From: Roseivirga sp. E12
GTDB taxonomy: Bacteria > Bacteroidota > Bacteroidia > Cytophagales > Cyclobacteriaceae
Assembly: GCF_017592825.1 (NCBI RefSeq)
Contig: NZ_JAGFMD010000013.1
Span: 1-61,700, forward strand
Direction of reading: 5' to 3'
DNA length: 61,700 nucleotides
Shown: one piece after another, positions 8,711-19,126 of the stretch
Layout: the number at the start of each line of letters is the position of its first letter
How positions within the stretch are numbered: position 1 is the stretch's first letter
Notes under the pieces: generated by a model
Told to the model about the DNA's origin: nothing
Seen by the model: only the letters and a program-made list of their open reading frames with translations
Database searches by the model: none
Made by a program: the position numbers and the translations under genes

Positions 8711-8730
8711 CCCGCAGAAATAAAGAACAG

Positions 8731-9990
8731 ATGCGAAGTAATTTCAAAGTAATAAGTCTCTCATACAAGAATGCTCCGGTGGAGATTCGTGAGATGATTG
8801 CTTTGGACGACACGCTTATCGCTAATCTATTGAATGATTTCAGAGAGGTGATTGGTCTTGATGAGTCTTTGATTATTTCTACCTGCAATCGCACTGAGGT
8901 TTACTACAATGCTGAGCAGGACTTCTCTAGGGAGATTATCACGCTGTTGGCAGCAAAAAAGGGTATCGATAACATCAGCAAATTCATTCCTTTTTTCACT
9001 GCAATCAATGACAGTAATGCAGCTTCTACTTATTTGTTCAGAGTAGCGCTTGGTCTTGAAGCTCAAGTGATCGGTGATCTTCAAATCATTAATCAGGTTA
9101 AGAAGGCATATCAGATTGCTGCCGATAATAATACGGCTGGGCCTTTTATGCACAGAATATTACACACTGTCTTCTTTGCCAACAAAAAGGTATTTCAAGA
9201 AACGGCATTCAGAGATGGTGCAGCGAGCGTTTCTTATGCCACAGCAGAGCTCACTCGTAATTTAGCCGAGTCTTTTATCGATGCGAAAGTATTGATTATC
9301 GGTTTGGGTGAAATTGGAGAGGACCTGGCAAAGCATTTAAGTGGAGAGCAATTCTCCGTGAGTCTTACAAATAGAACTTCTGCCAAAACAGAAATGTTGG
9401 CAACAGAATTAAGCTTGAATCAAGTCCCATTTGCTAATTTGAATACTCAGTTGGACGCTCATGACATTATTATCTCGAGTATTCCAGTCAAAGACTTTAT
9501 TGGACCAAAACATTTTGAGAAAACCACTAGTGGCCTAAAGTTTTTGGTTGACTTATCAATTCCAAGGTCTATAGATCCAAAAGTGGAAGCTATTCAAGGA
9601 GTTTCACTTTACAACATTGACGAGATTCAGGAAAAAACTTCAAAAGCGGTTGAAAAGAGAAAAGCTGCAATTCCACATGTGGAAGCCATCATTGAAGATG
9701 CGATGGAAGATGTAAGAGCTTGGTCTCGCGAAATGGAGGTCTCGCCAACCATTCAAAAACTTAAAAATACACTTGAAGAAATCCGTCAAGAGGAGTTAAG
9801 AAAGCATCTGAAGAACTCTTCTGAAGAAATGGAATTTTTCGCAGATAAGCTATCCAAGAGCATCACTCAAAAAATCATGAAGCTTCCAGTATTGCAATTG
9901 AAAGCTGCCTGTCAGAGAGGTGATGCTGACAAACTGGTTGATGTGCTCAATGATCTGTTCAACCTTGAGCAAGAGGCAAAAGAGAAATAA
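8731..9990 (+). CDS. hemA: Glutamyl-tRNA reductase
   Basis: A 419-residue enzyme that reduces glutamyl-tRNA(Glu) to glutamate-1-semialdehyde, the first step of C5 tetrapyrrole synthesis. The N-terminal catalytic domain shows STCNRTEVYYN with the nucleophile Cys52; the NADPH-binding Rossmann domain has VLIIGLGEIGEDLAKHL (about 189-205); the C-terminal helical dimerisation domain runs from about 310. Family-typical length. It has its own promoter element and no other hem genes adjoin it. Confidence 0.96.
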   Translation: MRSNFKVISLSYKNAPVEIREMIALDDTLIANLLNDFREVIGLDESLIISTCNRTEVYYNAEQDFSREIITLLAAKKGIDNISKFIPFFTAINDSNAASTYLFRVALGLEAQVIGDLQIINQVKKAYQIAADNNTAGPFMHRILHTVFFANKKVFQETAFRDGAASVSYATAELTRNLAESFIDAKVLIIGLGEIGEDLAKHLSGEQFSVSLTNRTSAKTEMLATELSLNQVPFANLNTQLDAHDIIISSIPVKDFIGPKHFEKTTSGLKFLVDLSIPRSIDPKVEAIQGVSLYNIDEIQEKTSKAVEKRKAAIPHVEAIIEDAMEDVRAWSREMEVSPTIQKLKNTLEEIRQEELRKHLKNSSEEMEFFADKLSKSITQKIMKLPVLQLKAACQRGDADKLVDVLNDLFNLEQEAKEK

Positions 9991-10068
9991 TAGCTCCTTT
10001 CGTCAAATTCTTTACCTCTGAATCTTAATTTCGTCAGCTAAATCTCAGCAATTGCGTATTACCTGTTA

Positions 10069-12282
10069 ATGTTTTTCATCCGACAGCTCTTTTTCTTAGT
10101 CATTCTACAGCTATGTCACTTCAATGTTTGGGCAGATGAGTATCAGACTTTTAGAAGAGATGGGAAATATGGGTTAAAAAACATCACCTCCGGAGAGATA
10201 GTCATCCCACCCCAATATGAGGCCATTGGATGGTCTGATGGTAGCTTCAAAGTCATTAACAAGCTTATTGGTGCTCGCCAAAATGAGAAATGGGCACTGA
10301 TAAATCTTGATGGTGGCAAAGTCTCTCTCCACCTCTATGCGCAACTGACTCCCTATCAGAACAATCTCTTCATTGTAAGTAAACGAGAAGCAAACTCTAT
10401 TCTCACCAGATATGGCGTAATAAATACAAAAGGAAAACCAGTAATCGAGCCCACCTATGTGAAACTTGAGCCAGCTGGCGACTTACTTATCGCTGCTAAG
10501 CGAATCGGTGCCGATGATAGGTTCGGTGTACTCAACCGGAATGGGAAGCCTATAATTCCATTCGAGTTCAGCCACATAGATCAGGTAGATGAAACTCGAT
10601 TTTCTATACGAAATAACAGTGGCCTTAGCGCTCTTTATACTTCCAATGGAAAGGCCATCACTGATTTTCAGTTTGAATCCATAGAGAAATTGACGGATCA
10701 GCTGCTCTTAACTAAATCCTTTAATAAGAAAGGCATATTAGATAGAACAGGAAAATTGGTCGTTCCTTCGATTTATAAAAATATCCAGTTGTCGGGGGAA
10801 AGGGTTCGTGCATTGCCTTTTAAAAAGTGGGATTTATATCAAGGTGGATCGTTCAAGGAGAGCTATTACTTTGACCGAATGCTAATGGTAAATGGTGAAC
10901 GCTTTGCAATAACCAGTGGCCAGCAGACGGGTGTTATCGATCAGGAGGAAGATTACCTCAAATACCTTAAAAATTTGAGTATAGTTACTACGATCAATGA
11001 AATTACAATAGTTGAAGATGTGGACTCAAAATTTCAAGGAGCAATAGATTCCTCTGGAAAAATGATTCTTCCTGCAAATTTTGATAGTGTTAGAGTCTTG
11101 AACGATGTGATTGTAGCACAGCTAAAGCGTATAGACAAACAAGACTGGACTGTCTACAACCGAGCTGGAAACAGGCAAAACCCTTTTAAATACGAAAGCT
11201 TTAGACCATTAAACAATGGACTTATTAAAGCCATTAGAAATGGAAAAACGGGCCTACTAAATTCTGATGGGACGGATCTAAGCCCATTCATTTACGATGC
11301 AATTGGCAAATTCAAAAATGGATTAGCTGTCGCCAGCTATCAAGGAAGTTACGGGGTAATTAACCTAGAAAGCAATTGGATAATCAATCCTTATAATGAT
11401 CGAATTGAAATCCAAGAGAGCATAATTAGAGTAAAGCAAGGATCTGAATGGAAATTGATTGACTTCAGAGGGAGCGAAACCATTCGGTCTTATAATCGGC
11501 TGACGAGCTTACCCATTGGCTATAGCAAAAGGACGAAAGATGGTTACGAACTCTACGATAGCCGTGACAGCCTTTGGCTAGAACATCAATATGACACTAT
11601 ACAAGTAATTCATGATGACCTTTATGGGCTTAAGCGAGATGGTCGGTTCTTCTTTTTCAGACCCAATAATTCGGATGATATAGCATTAGACACTGGAATA
11701 ACTGTTTTAGGAGGATTTTCTGAAGGTCTTATTACCGTAAAGAAAGACGAGCAATGGGGCCAAGTCGATGAAAGGGGGAATCTCAGAATAGCCAATCGTT
11801 ATGAAGCCATTAAGGTATTCTCTGAAGGATTATCCGCAGTAAAATTGATTGGCAAATGGGGTTTCATTGATAAGGATGAAAGTCTAGTTGTACAGCCAAC
11901 TTACGATAGCGTTGAAGCTTTTGACAAAGGCTTATCCATTGTAATGAAGAACGGTAAGTTTGGAATTATTGACAGCCTAGGAAAATCTATTCTGCCCGAA
12001 GACTTCACGGCAATCGATCGGCAAAAGGACTATATCATCTTAAACTCGAACGGTGTCTATGGCTTGGCAGATGCTAGAGGCAAGCTGATTAGAACTCCTC
12101 AATATGATTCAATCTACCCCTTAACGAATGGCTATTTCTTAATCGGGAGAGATGGTTTAAAAGGAGTCATTAATTTGAAAGGACAAGACATAGTCCCACT
12201 ATCATACGAGGCCATTGAACAGATGGGTAATAGATTCTTAGCCTCAGAAGCCTCTAAGTGGCAATTGATAGACCTAAAATAG
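10069..12282 (+). CDS. Secreted WG-repeat protein
   Basis: A 737-residue protein with a signal peptide (about 1-22, ending VWA) followed by about fifteen degenerate WG/KWG repeats of 40-60 residues, each of the form aromatic-G-[LVI]-[ILN]-N/D-x-x-G-K-x-[IVL]-x-P-x-[YF]-D/E-x-I (for example RFGVLNRNGKPIIPFEF and KWGFIDKDESLVVQPTYDSV). Repeats fill nearly the whole mature chain, so it probably forms one elongated or closed beta structure. WG-repeat proteins have no general known enzyme activity; a binding or scaffold role in the periplasm or on the surface is inference. Followed by a hairpin shared with floA. Confidence 0.85.
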   Translation: MFFIRQLFFLVILQLCHFNVWADEYQTFRRDGKYGLKNITSGEIVIPPQYEAIGWSDGSFKVINKLIGARQNEKWALINLDGGKVSLHLYAQLTPYQNNLFIVSKREANSILTRYGVINTKGKPVIEPTYVKLEPAGDLLIAAKRIGADDRFGVLNRNGKPIIPFEFSHIDQVDETRFSIRNNSGLSALYTSNGKAITDFQFESIEKLTDQLLLTKSFNKKGILDRTGKLVVPSIYKNIQLSGERVRALPFKKWDLYQGGSFKESYYFDRMLMVNGERFAITSGQQTGVIDQEEDYLKYLKNLSIVTTINEITIVEDVDSKFQGAIDSSGKMILPANFDSVRVLNDVIVAQLKRIDKQDWTVYNRAGNRQNPFKYESFRPLNNGLIKAIRNGKTGLLNSDGTDLSPFIYDAIGKFKNGLAVASYQGSYGVINLESNWIINPYNDRIEIQESIIRVKQGSEWKLIDFRGSETIRSYNRLTSLPIGYSKRTKDGYELYDSRDSLWLEHQYDTIQVIHDDLYGLKRDGRFFFFRPNNSDDIALDTGITVLGGFSEGLITVKKDEQWGQVDERGNLRIANRYEAIKVFSEGLSAVKLIGKWGFIDKDESLVVQPTYDSVEAFDKGLSIVMKNGKFGIIDSLGKSILPEDFTAIDRQKDYIILNSNGVYGLADARGKLIRTPQYDSIYPLTNGYFLIGRDGLKGVINLKGQDIVPLSYEAIEQMGNRFLASEASKWQLIDLK

Positions 12283-12283
12283 A

Positions 12284-12307
12284 AAAGGCCGCTTTTACAC
12301 GGCCTTT
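12284..12307. terminator. Hairpin between WG-repeat gene and floA
   Basis: Stem AAAGGCCG (12284-12291) / CGGCCTTT (12300-12307) between two convergent genes. The following T run is short in both directions, so it is a moderate bidirectional terminator. Confidence 0.7.
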
Positions 12308-12324
12308 GTCAGTTTTCTGTCCAA

Positions 12325-13329
12325 TTATTTTTTATCACTTCCAGAACTCTTTTTTGTTGTAGAACTCTTTTGGCTTGGGTTGGCGATCGATTCTCTCATA
12401 TCAGTGTCAGACTGAATGTTTTCCATTCTATAATAGTCCATTACACCAAGGTTACCCGATCTAAAAGCTTCTGCCAGCGCCAATGGCACTTCAGCTTCCG
12501 CCTCAATCACTTTTGCTCTAGCCTCCTGAGACTTAGCTTTCATTTCTTGCTCTACTGCTACTGCCATTGCCCTACGTTCCTCCGCTTTAGCCTCAGCCAC
12601 TTTTAAGTCCGCCTGTGCTTGATCAGTTTGAAGTATCGCCCCAATATTTACTCCCACATCAATATCAGCGATATCAATAGACAGAATTTCGAATGCAGTA
12701 CCAGCATCTAGGCCACGTTGCAATACGAGTTTAGAAATCTTATCTGGGTTTTCAAGAACGGCCTTATGACTTTGTGCAGAACCAATGGAAGTCACTATAC
12801 CTTCACCTACCCTTGCCAGAATGGTGTCTTCACCTGCGCCCCCAACCAATTGTTGAATATTAGCACGCACGGTAACTCTCGCTACCGCTATCAGCTGAAT
12901 TCCATCCTGTGCCACAGCTGCCACTTTAGGTGTTGTAATAACCTTCGGGTTTACAGAAATCTGAACTGCCTCAAACACTTCTCTACCAGCCAAGTCAATA
13001 GCTGTAGCTTGCTTGAACCCCAAGGTAATATTGGCCTTATCGGCAGAAATCAACGCTTTAATAACTGAGGAGACATTACCCCCTGCTAAGTAGTGCGTTT
13101 CTAACTCTTCCGTCTGCACATCCAAGCCTGCTTTTCTAGCGGTAATCATCTCCTTAACAATAATACTTGGCGGTACCTTTCTAATCCTCATGAACACGAG
13201 TTCTAGAAGCCCAATTCGAACGTTCGAAAATTGAGCTGTAATCCAAAGGTTAACCGGTACGAAGTACAAGAAAACGAAGACTAAAATGACACCGGCTATT
13301 ACGGCAATCAGTGTGGTATATTCTCCCAT
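12325..13329 (-). CDS. floA: Flotillin-like protein FloA
   Basis: A 334-residue membrane-anchored scaffold of functional membrane microdomains. One hydrophobic segment at residues about 5-26 is followed by a PHB/SPFH-like region and an Ala/Glu-rich coiled coil (about 230-285: [20 protein letters not shown] and onward). The motif [14 protein letters not shown] is characteristic of the YqfA/FloA family. The Ser/Lys-rich tail is variable. It is paired with an NfeD-like gene 4 bases upstream, the usual partner of flotillins. Confidence 0.93.
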   Translation of the reverse strand: MGEYTTLIAVIAGVILVFVFLYFVPVNLWITAQFSNVRIGLLELVFMRIRKVPPSIIVKEMITARKAGLDVQTEELETHYLAGGNVSSVIKALISADKANITLGFKQATAIDLAGREVFEAVQISVNPKVITTPKVAAVAQDGIQLIAVARVTVRANIQQLVGGAGEDTILARVGEGIVTSIGSAQSHKAVLENPDKISKLVLQRGLDAGTAFEILSIDIADIDVGVNIGAILQTDQAQADLKVAEAKAEERRAMAVAVEQEMKAKSQEARAKVIEAEAEVPLALAEAFRSGNLGVMDYYRMENIQSDTDMRESIANPSQKSSTTKKSSGSDKK

Positions 13330-13333
13330 TGAT

Positions 13334-13807
13334 TTAGGTATTTATTGATTCTACAATAATTTTATTCCCAGACAGTCTTATGATTTCAACCTCTGTTCCC
13401 GACTCGATTAAATGTCCATGAGAAGTCACTTCATAGGCCTTATTATTAAACTCAGCCTTTCCAATTGGTTTTAGGTCAGAAACAGCCAATCCCTTCATAT
13501 TTATCCGAAGGTCAACCGTATAGTGCTCATTCACTTTGGACCTTATCTGTTCCTTTAATGAGAATTTACTCCATGAATTCGATCTAAAGCTCCAAACTAA
13601 GGCAATTACTGTCACCAAGAGAGAGGCTACCAAGACAATCGATCCAGAGGTAACTCCATGTCGTTCATATGCCATGTAAATACCGATCCCTGTAAGTGCA
13701 AGCCCCAACAATCCAAGTATAGTAGTACCAGGAACAAATATCAGTTCAAGATAGATGAGTACTAATCCGACTAGAGTAAGTAAAATGATGGCTAACCAAC
13801 CGTCCAT
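13334..13807 (-). CDS. NfeD family membrane protein
   Basis: A 157-residue short-form NfeD: two or three membrane helices in the first 75 residues ([24 protein letters not shown]...), then a C-terminal OB-fold domain (about 90-155, with [12 protein letters not shown] and [13 protein letters not shown] strands). The N-terminal ClpP-like protease domain of long NfeD proteins is absent. Upstream of floA in the same transcript; together they probably organise membrane domains. Confidence 0.88.
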   Translation of the reverse strand: MDGWLAIILLTLVGLVLIYLELIFVPGTTILGLLGLALTGIGIYMAYERHGVTSGSIVLVASLLVTVIALVWSFRSNSWSKFSLKEQIRSKVNEHYTVDLRINMKGLAVSDLKPIGKAEFNNKAYEVTSHGHLIESGTEVEIIRLSGNKIIVESINT

Positions 13808-13852
13808 AAGTCTAAATGGTCAATAGCCCAATATACAATAAAGAGATGAAGC

Positions 13853-15331
13853 TTAGTATGCTTTGGCAAAAAGAACTCTTCCTTTCGAAGGCTCTCCAGA
13901 GTAAATACATTTACCCTCTTCAGCTTCTGCCCCAATAGGAATACAACGTATCGTTGCTTTGGTCTCGTTCTTTATTTTCTCTTCAGTTTCAGCTGTACCA
14001 TCCCAGTGTGCTGAGATAAAACCGCCATCCTCTTCAAGCACTTGCTTGAACTCATCGTAGCTATCGACAGGACGAGTATTTTCAATCCTGAAATCTTTGG
14101 CTTTTGTGTAAATGGATTTTTGAATTTCATCCATCAATCCAGATACCTTAGCAGCAAGGTCATCTGCCAAGCTGAAGGTTTCTTTTACACCAGTATCTCT
14201 TCGAGCAATCTCCACAGAATTGTTTTCCATGTCCTTCGGCCCAATCGCGATTCTAACCGGAACACCTTTTAACTCCCATTCAGCAAACTTGAACCCCGGC
14301 TTGTAGGTATCACGATCATCAAACTTGACACTTATACCTACTGCCTTAAGTGATGCTATAATCTCATCTGCCTTCTCGCCAATAGCTCTCAATTGGTCTT
14401 CTCCTTTATATATAGGAACGATCACCACTTGGATAGGAGCCAATTTAGGAGGTAATACCAGACCTTGATCATCAGAATGCGCCATTATCAATGCACCCAT
14501 TAATCGCGTACTCACACCCCATGAAGTTCCCCATACAAAATCTTGCTTGCCTTCTCTATTGGCAAATTTCACATCAAATGCCTTAGCAAAGTTCTGACCC
14601 AGGAAATGTGAGGTACCAGCCTGAAGGGCCTTACCATCTTGCATCAATGCCTCAATACAATAAGTCTCAACAGCTCCGGCAAACCTTTCACTCTCAGATT
14701 TTATGCCTCTAATAACAGGCAATGCCATAAACTCTTCCGCAAACTGCGCATAGATGTTCATCATTTGAACTGACTCATCAATCGCCTCTTGCTTAGTAGC
14801 ATGAGCGGTATGTCCTTCTTGCCAAAGAAATTCCGTGGTTCTTAGAAAGAGTCTTGTTCTCATTTCCCAACGAACCACATTGGCCCACTGATTAACAAGT
14901 ATAGGAAGGTCACGATAAGACTGCACCCAGTTTTTATAGGTACTCCAAATCACTGTTTCAGAGGTTGGCCTAACGATCAACTCTTCTTCTAATTTAGCTT
15001 CCGGATCTACGACAACTCCATTACCGTTCTCGTCATTCTTGAGACGATAGTGGGTAACCACTGCGCATTCCTTGGCAAATCCCTCGACATGGTCAGCTTC
15101 CTTACTTAAATAAGACTTTGGGATAAAAATAGGGAAATAGGCATTGGAATGTCCTGTTTCCTTGAACATCCTATCAATCTCCGCCTGCATCTTCTCCCAA
15201 ATGGAAAAGCCATATGGCTTAATAACCATACATCCCCTTACTGGTGAGTTTTCAGCTAAATCGGCCTTTTTAACTAATTCATTGTACCATAATGAATAAT
15301 CTTCACTCCTTTTTGGCAATCCTTTGCTCAT
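13853..15331 (-). CDS. proS: Proline-tRNA ligase (eukaryote/archaeon-like form)
   Basis: A 492-residue class II synthetase. The catalytic core shows [15 protein letters not shown] (motif 2 region) and the C terminus ends GRVLFAKAY, with the terminal Tyr typical of the archaeal/eukaryotic-type enzyme. The large editing insertion of the E. coli-type ProRS is absent. This form is common in Bacteroidota. A -7 element lies 53 bases upstream. Confidence 0.95.
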   Translation of the reverse strand: MSKGLPKRSEDYSLWYNELVKKADLAENSPVRGCMVIKPYGFSIWEKMQAEIDRMFKETGHSNAYFPIFIPKSYLSKEADHVEGFAKECAVVTHYRLKNDENGNGVVVDPEAKLEEELIVRPTSETVIWSTYKNWVQSYRDLPILVNQWANVVRWEMRTRLFLRTTEFLWQEGHTAHATKQEAIDESVQMMNIYAQFAEEFMALPVIRGIKSESERFAGAVETYCIEALMQDGKALQAGTSHFLGQNFAKAFDVKFANREGKQDFVWGTSWGVSTRLMGALIMAHSDDQGLVLPPKLAPIQVVIVPIYKGEDQLRAIGEKADEIIASLKAVGISVKFDDRDTYKPGFKFAEWELKGVPVRIAIGPKDMENNSVEIARRDTGVKETFSLADDLAAKVSGLMDEIQKSIYTKAKDFRIENTRPVDSYDEFKQVLEEDGGFISAHWDGTAETEEKIKNETKATIRCIPIGAEAEEGKCIYSGEPSKGRVLFAKAY

Positions 15332-15383
15332 GTTCTAAGATTTGGTATGATCCTTGCTGTTTTAGCGTTGATAGAATATTCGA

Positions 15384-15391
15384 CAAATATA
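15384..15391 (-). promoter_or_regulatory. -7 element for proS
   Basis: The minus strand reads TATATTTG (TAnnTTTG), 53 bases upstream of the proS ATG. A TTTTTG lies 23 bases further upstream, rather far for a -33 element. Confidence 0.45.
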
Positions 15392-15461
15392 TAGTTTTCG
15401 GATATTTTCTCGACCAAAAACGATAAATAGACGTTAACTTATTAAGCCAGAAAGGAAAGTC

Positions 15462-17045
15462 ATGAAAAGTCGAATTCATCTCAAATTATTAATGGCACCA
15501 CTCAGCATGCTAGCGGTGCTTGCGTGCTCACCAGATCAATACCAACAAGCTTCAGAATATGACGATGTGTATTTCACATCGGCCGATCGTAAAACAGTCC
15601 CAAAAATAGTTGCAAAGCCAGAACAGGTTCAGTCAGCTAATACCGAGAATGTTATTACGCTTTCTAATCAATCGAAAAAATCAGTAGACCCAACCCTTCT
15701 CAATCGTTATAATAATAACGAGAGCAAAGAGGTTGAGTATTTTGTTGAAGGTGAAGGTGGTCCAAGGGTAACCAGAGCAAATGAATTGAACTATGACGAT
15801 TTTGTCTGGGACTATGAAAACGAGTTACTAGCCACTTATGCCCTGCCAGTAGACTGGGCAGAAGAGTGGGACAAAAGATATTTCAACAACCTGATTTCCA
15901 ATGATTTTGAATTCAGGCTGGCATGGTATGATCAGTACTACGTAGGCAACAGCACTAGGATGGATCGCTACATCACTGCAAGTAATGGTAGAATAGGAAG
16001 AACGTCAATGTCAACATTTGGCGGCAATGGGTTCAGAAATAATTTCTGGAATCGTGGCATCAACGTTTCTGTAGGATTTGGTACAGGCTTTGGTTTCTAT
16101 GATCCTTTCTTTGTAGGTGGTGGCTTCGGTTATGATCCGTTTTTCGACCCATTTTATGATCCATTCTTCTTCAATACTGGTTTCTTTGGCTTCAATAGAT
16201 GGAACAGATGGAATAGAGGATGGGGCTTCAGACGTGGTTTTGGTTTCGGTGGCGGCTTTGGAGGTGGTTTTTATTGCCCTCCGATTTTTAGCAACCAATA
16301 CATCTACAGAGGAGAAATCATTGTGGGGAGAAACGATAGAACATATACACGTGGTGGTAGACTAAGCTCTACATCAGTAGCGAACGTAAGATCAGACGCC
16401 ACTAATGGAGTGGCACAAACAAGATCACAAAGATTGGCTTCAGCTTCAGGTACTTCAAGAGTATCAAGAAGTTCGATTGAGAACAGGTCTTCAAGAACTG
16501 GGAGAGTGAGCTCTAGTAGTGTGAGCAGAACAAGTTCTTCGCGCTCAGCGACAAGTAGAAATTCAAGCAGCCAAGTAGCAAATACTAGATCTAGCCGTGT
16601 AAGAACAGACGCCTATAGATTTAATGACTCAAGAAGCTCAGGTAGAAGTTCATCTAGTAGAGTAGGCACTAGTTCTACAAGAGGGCGCAGCAGCGCTGTA
16701 ACCTCAAGAACATCCAGGTCTTCTAGAAACAGTTCTACTTTTAGCGGAGGGCGCTCTTCAAACAGAAGTACCTCAGGAAGAGCAAGCGGTGTATCATTCA
16801 ATAGAAACTCTTCTTCGAGATCATCTTCAGGTGTTAGTAGATCTTCATCCAGATCTTCTAGCTCAAGGGGTGTCTCCAGAGGCAGTTCAAGATCTTCAAG
16901 TTCTAGATCATCCGGGTCGGTGAGTCGAGGCTCTCGCTCGCGATCTTCTGGATCAGTGAGTAGAAGCTCTAGAAGTAGTGGGAGCAGCAGATCTTCGTCT
17001 TCTTCAAGCCGAAGTTCTTCATCAAGATCAGGTAGAGGCAACTAA
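15462..17045 (+). CDS. Ser/Arg-rich low-complexity lipoprotein
   Basis: A 527-residue protein with a lipoprotein signal (hydrophobic stretch ending LAVLAC, Cys22). Residues 23-185 are mixed and acidic/aromatic; about 190-275 is dominated by Gly, Phe, Asn, Trp and Arg (GFGFGGGFGGGF type); about 310-527 is almost entirely Ser, Arg and Gly in SSR/SRS units. The tail is strongly basic and probably disordered. No family was recognised; binding of polyanions or formation of a cell-surface gel is inference only. A FadL-like barrel gene follows after 21 bases, so the two may act together in the outer membrane. Confidence 0.8.
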   Translation: MKSRIHLKLLMAPLSMLAVLACSPDQYQQASEYDDVYFTSADRKTVPKIVAKPEQVQSANTENVITLSNQSKKSVDPTLLNRYNNNESKEVEYFVEGEGGPRVTRANELNYDDFVWDYENELLATYALPVDWAEEWDKRYFNNLISNDFEFRLAWYDQYYVGNSTRMDRYITASNGRIGRTSMSTFGGNGFRNNFWNRGINVSVGFGTGFGFYDPFFVGGGFGYDPFFDPFYDPFFFNTGFFGFNRWNRWNRGWGFRRGFGFGGGFGGGFYCPPIFSNQYIYRGEIIVGRNDRTYTRGGRLSSTSVANVRSDATNGVAQTRSQRLASASGTSRVSRSSIENRSSRTGRVSSSSVSRTSSSRSATSRNSSSQVANTRSSRVRTDAYRFNDSRSSGRSSSSRVGTSSTRGRSSAVTSRTSRSSRNSSTFSGGRSSNRSTSGRASGVSFNRNSSSRSSSGVSRSSSRSSSSRGVSRGSSRSSSSRSSGSVSRGSRSRSSGSVSRSSRSSGSSRSSSSSSRSSSSRSGRGN

Positions 17046-17066
17046 CAAACAACAAAAACTCAGAAG

Positions 17067-18602
17067 ATGAAAAGAATAAGAACGCTTATGCTAGTAGGCT
17101 TGGCAGCGCTTTGCCTACAGTTTGGAGCAAATGCTCAAATACAACCAGGGTCATTCGGTTATTATGAAGATGCGCTAAGGTTTAGTCAGCTTAGTCAAAT
17201 TGGTTCTGCGAGAATTTCCGGGCTAGCTGGTTCTGGTTCAGTGCTCGGAGGAGACGTAAGTTCTGCAATATTGAACCCTGCTGGTCTAGGGTTCTTCAAC
17301 AGATCTCAATTCGTTTTGACTCCAAGTTTAAACTTCAATCAGTTTGAATCCACTTACTTACTAAGAGAAACTCGAAATGAAGATACTAACTTGGCTATTG
17401 CCAACCTCGGCTTGGTGATCAACTTTAATAAAAGTGATTATGTCCCAGGTGGATGGAGAGGCGGTTCGTTAGCTATCACATTCAATAGGACTAACGATTT
17501 CAGGCAGCAATTGAGTTATTCTGGCGAAGGAATCGGAGTTTCAATTATTGATGCTATGCTGGATAGGGCTGACCTTTTCTTCCCTGAAGAACTTGGCGGC
17601 ATTGAGCAAGTGGGCTATGATCACTTTTTAATCAACCCCTTACCAGGCGCTGAAGACTTTTATCTATCCCCTGTGGAAGGCAACCCGATTCAGCAAGAGC
17701 GAATTGTTCGTACGGGATTTACAGATCAGATTAATATCGCCTTTGGTGGAAATTATGACGACAAGATCTATTTGGGCGCTGGTATTGGTATAGTATCTAC
17801 CAATTATACTTCAAACCGGATCTACACTGAGAATTTTAGCAATACAGTGCTGTCCTCTTTTAGTTTGGATGAGCGATTTGATGTTTCGGGCACGGGCTTC
17901 AATGCTAATATTGGCGTCATTGTCAGGCCTGTTGATTTCATCAGATTTGGAGTGTCTTTGACTACACCGACCTGGTATAATTTCAGCGAAGAGAGTGATG
18001 CAATCTATAACTCTGAGTGGAATAACTTTGATGCTTCGACATTTCTAGATAATGGAAACCGAGTAATCCTTGAGGATACTGTTCTGAATAGCTTGCAAAC
18101 TCAGACTGACATTTTCTTCTCGGAGTATGAATTGAGAACTCCTCTTAAGTTCAATGCAGGCGTGGCATTCTTCTTGGGCAAAAACGGATTCATCTCTGCG
18201 GACTATGAAAGACTTAATTACGGTAGTGCAAATGTCTCATCAGTAGACTTTATTGCTGATAATGACAATGAGACAATTCAAAACAACTTTGAGCCTGTGA
18301 ACAACCTTAGAATTGGTGCGGAATACCGATATAAGATCTTTCGATTCAGAGCAGGATATGCTATGCTGGGTGATCCAACGAATGGAAGATTCAACACATT
18401 TGGAGATGTAGACCGTTCGAGAACGATAGTGTCAGGAGGTGTAGGACTTAACTTTGGTAAGTACTTTTTGGACCTATCCTATAGCCAAACGAAGTTTGAA
18501 GAATCGTTTACGTCTTTCTCATTTGCTAGTAGTGCGGGGCCGACCTCACTTACTGAAACAACATTAAACAATGCTAGAATTAGCTTCGGACTGAACTTCT
18601 AG
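17067..18602 (+). CDS. OmpP1/FadL/TodX-family outer-membrane protein
   Basis: A 511-residue outer-membrane barrel. Signal peptide about 1-23 (cleavage at GANA-Q), then the FadL-like N-terminal region with ARISGLAGSGSVLGGDVSSA and the signature ILNPAGLGFFNRS, followed by amphipathic strands to a terminal Phe. Members move hydrophobic compounds such as long-chain fatty acids across the outer membrane; the actual substrate is unknown. It shares its stop codon region with aroK on the other strand (CTAG at 18599-18602). Confidence 0.85.
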   Translation: MKRIRTLMLVGLAALCLQFGANAQIQPGSFGYYEDALRFSQLSQIGSARISGLAGSGSVLGGDVSSAILNPAGLGFFNRSQFVLTPSLNFNQFESTYLLRETRNEDTNLAIANLGLVINFNKSDYVPGGWRGGSLAITFNRTNDFRQQLSYSGEGIGVSIIDAMLDRADLFFPEELGGIEQVGYDHFLINPLPGAEDFYLSPVEGNPIQQERIVRTGFTDQINIAFGGNYDDKIYLGAGIGIVSTNYTSNRIYTENFSNTVLSSFSLDERFDVSGTGFNANIGVIVRPVDFIRFGVSLTTPTWYNFSEESDAIYNSEWNNFDASTFLDNGNRVILEDTVLNSLQTQTDIFFSEYELRTPLKFNAGVAFFLGKNGFISADYERLNYGSANVSSVDFIADNDNETIQNNFEPVNNLRIGAEYRYKIFRFRAGYAMLGDPTNGRFNTFGDVDRSRTIVSGGVGLNFGKYFLDLSYSQTKFEESFTSFSFASSAGPTSLTETTLNNARISFGLNF

Positions 18603-19126
18603 TCCTTGGACTCATTGATTTTAGAGATAATCATTTCTACGGAAATCTGATTATCTCTAATTTTTATTTTGGCCAATTCGTAATACTCCTCACGTCTGGC
18701 TTTCATTTCTCTAATTTCTTGAATGAGGTCCACATGATCATAACTCTTGAACATGGGCCTGCTTTCTACCCCTTCTTCGATAATCCTTAAGGCCAAGTCA
18801 CCTGGTGCCACATCAAGGTAAACTGTCATACCTGCCTCGTTCATCGCGTCCATATTAAAATGGTAACAGGGAGTACCTCCGCCTGTAGCCAACACAAAGT
18901 GATCCTCAACGGCAATCAGTTGATGTAACGTTTCTCTCTCGAAAATCCTAAACTGCCCTTCTCCGAACCTCTTGAAAACCTCAGGAATTGTCATTCCCTC
19001 CTTCTTCTCTATCTCTGTATCAAGGTCTATGAATTTATAGCCTAAACGCTTAGCAAGCGATTTACCAAGTGTAGATTTGCCGGACCCTGCAAGTCCGGTT
19101 AGGAAAATGCCATTTCTAAAATTCAT
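18599..19126 (-). CDS. aroK: Shikimate kinase
   Basis: A 175-residue P-loop kinase that phosphorylates shikimate in the aromatic amino acid pathway. Walker A is GLAGSGKST (about 11-19), followed by DLDTEIEKKEG (shikimate-binding Asp), FRIFERETL and the GGGTPCY loop (about 82-88). The start ATG overlaps the stop of the upstream DoxX-like gene by one base (TAATG). Last gene of the DUF1599, DoxX-like, aroK run. Confidence 0.95.
   Translation of the reverse strand: MNFRNGIFLTGLAGSGKSTLGKSLAKRLGYKFIDLDTEIEKKEGMTIPEVFKRFGEGQFRIFERETLHQLIAVEDHFVLATGGGTPCYHFNMDAMNEAGMTVYLDVAPGDLALRIIEEGVESRPMFKSYDHVDLIQEIREMKARREEYYELAKIKIRDNQISVEMIISKINESKD

Noticed and set aside
16613-17041. 142-codon acidic Leu/Glu/Asp-rich frame antisense to the Ser/Arg lipoprotein tail
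   Set aside because: Ser/Arg codons such as TCT and AGA read as Glu/Leu/Asp on the other strand; low complexity creates a stop-free shadow.
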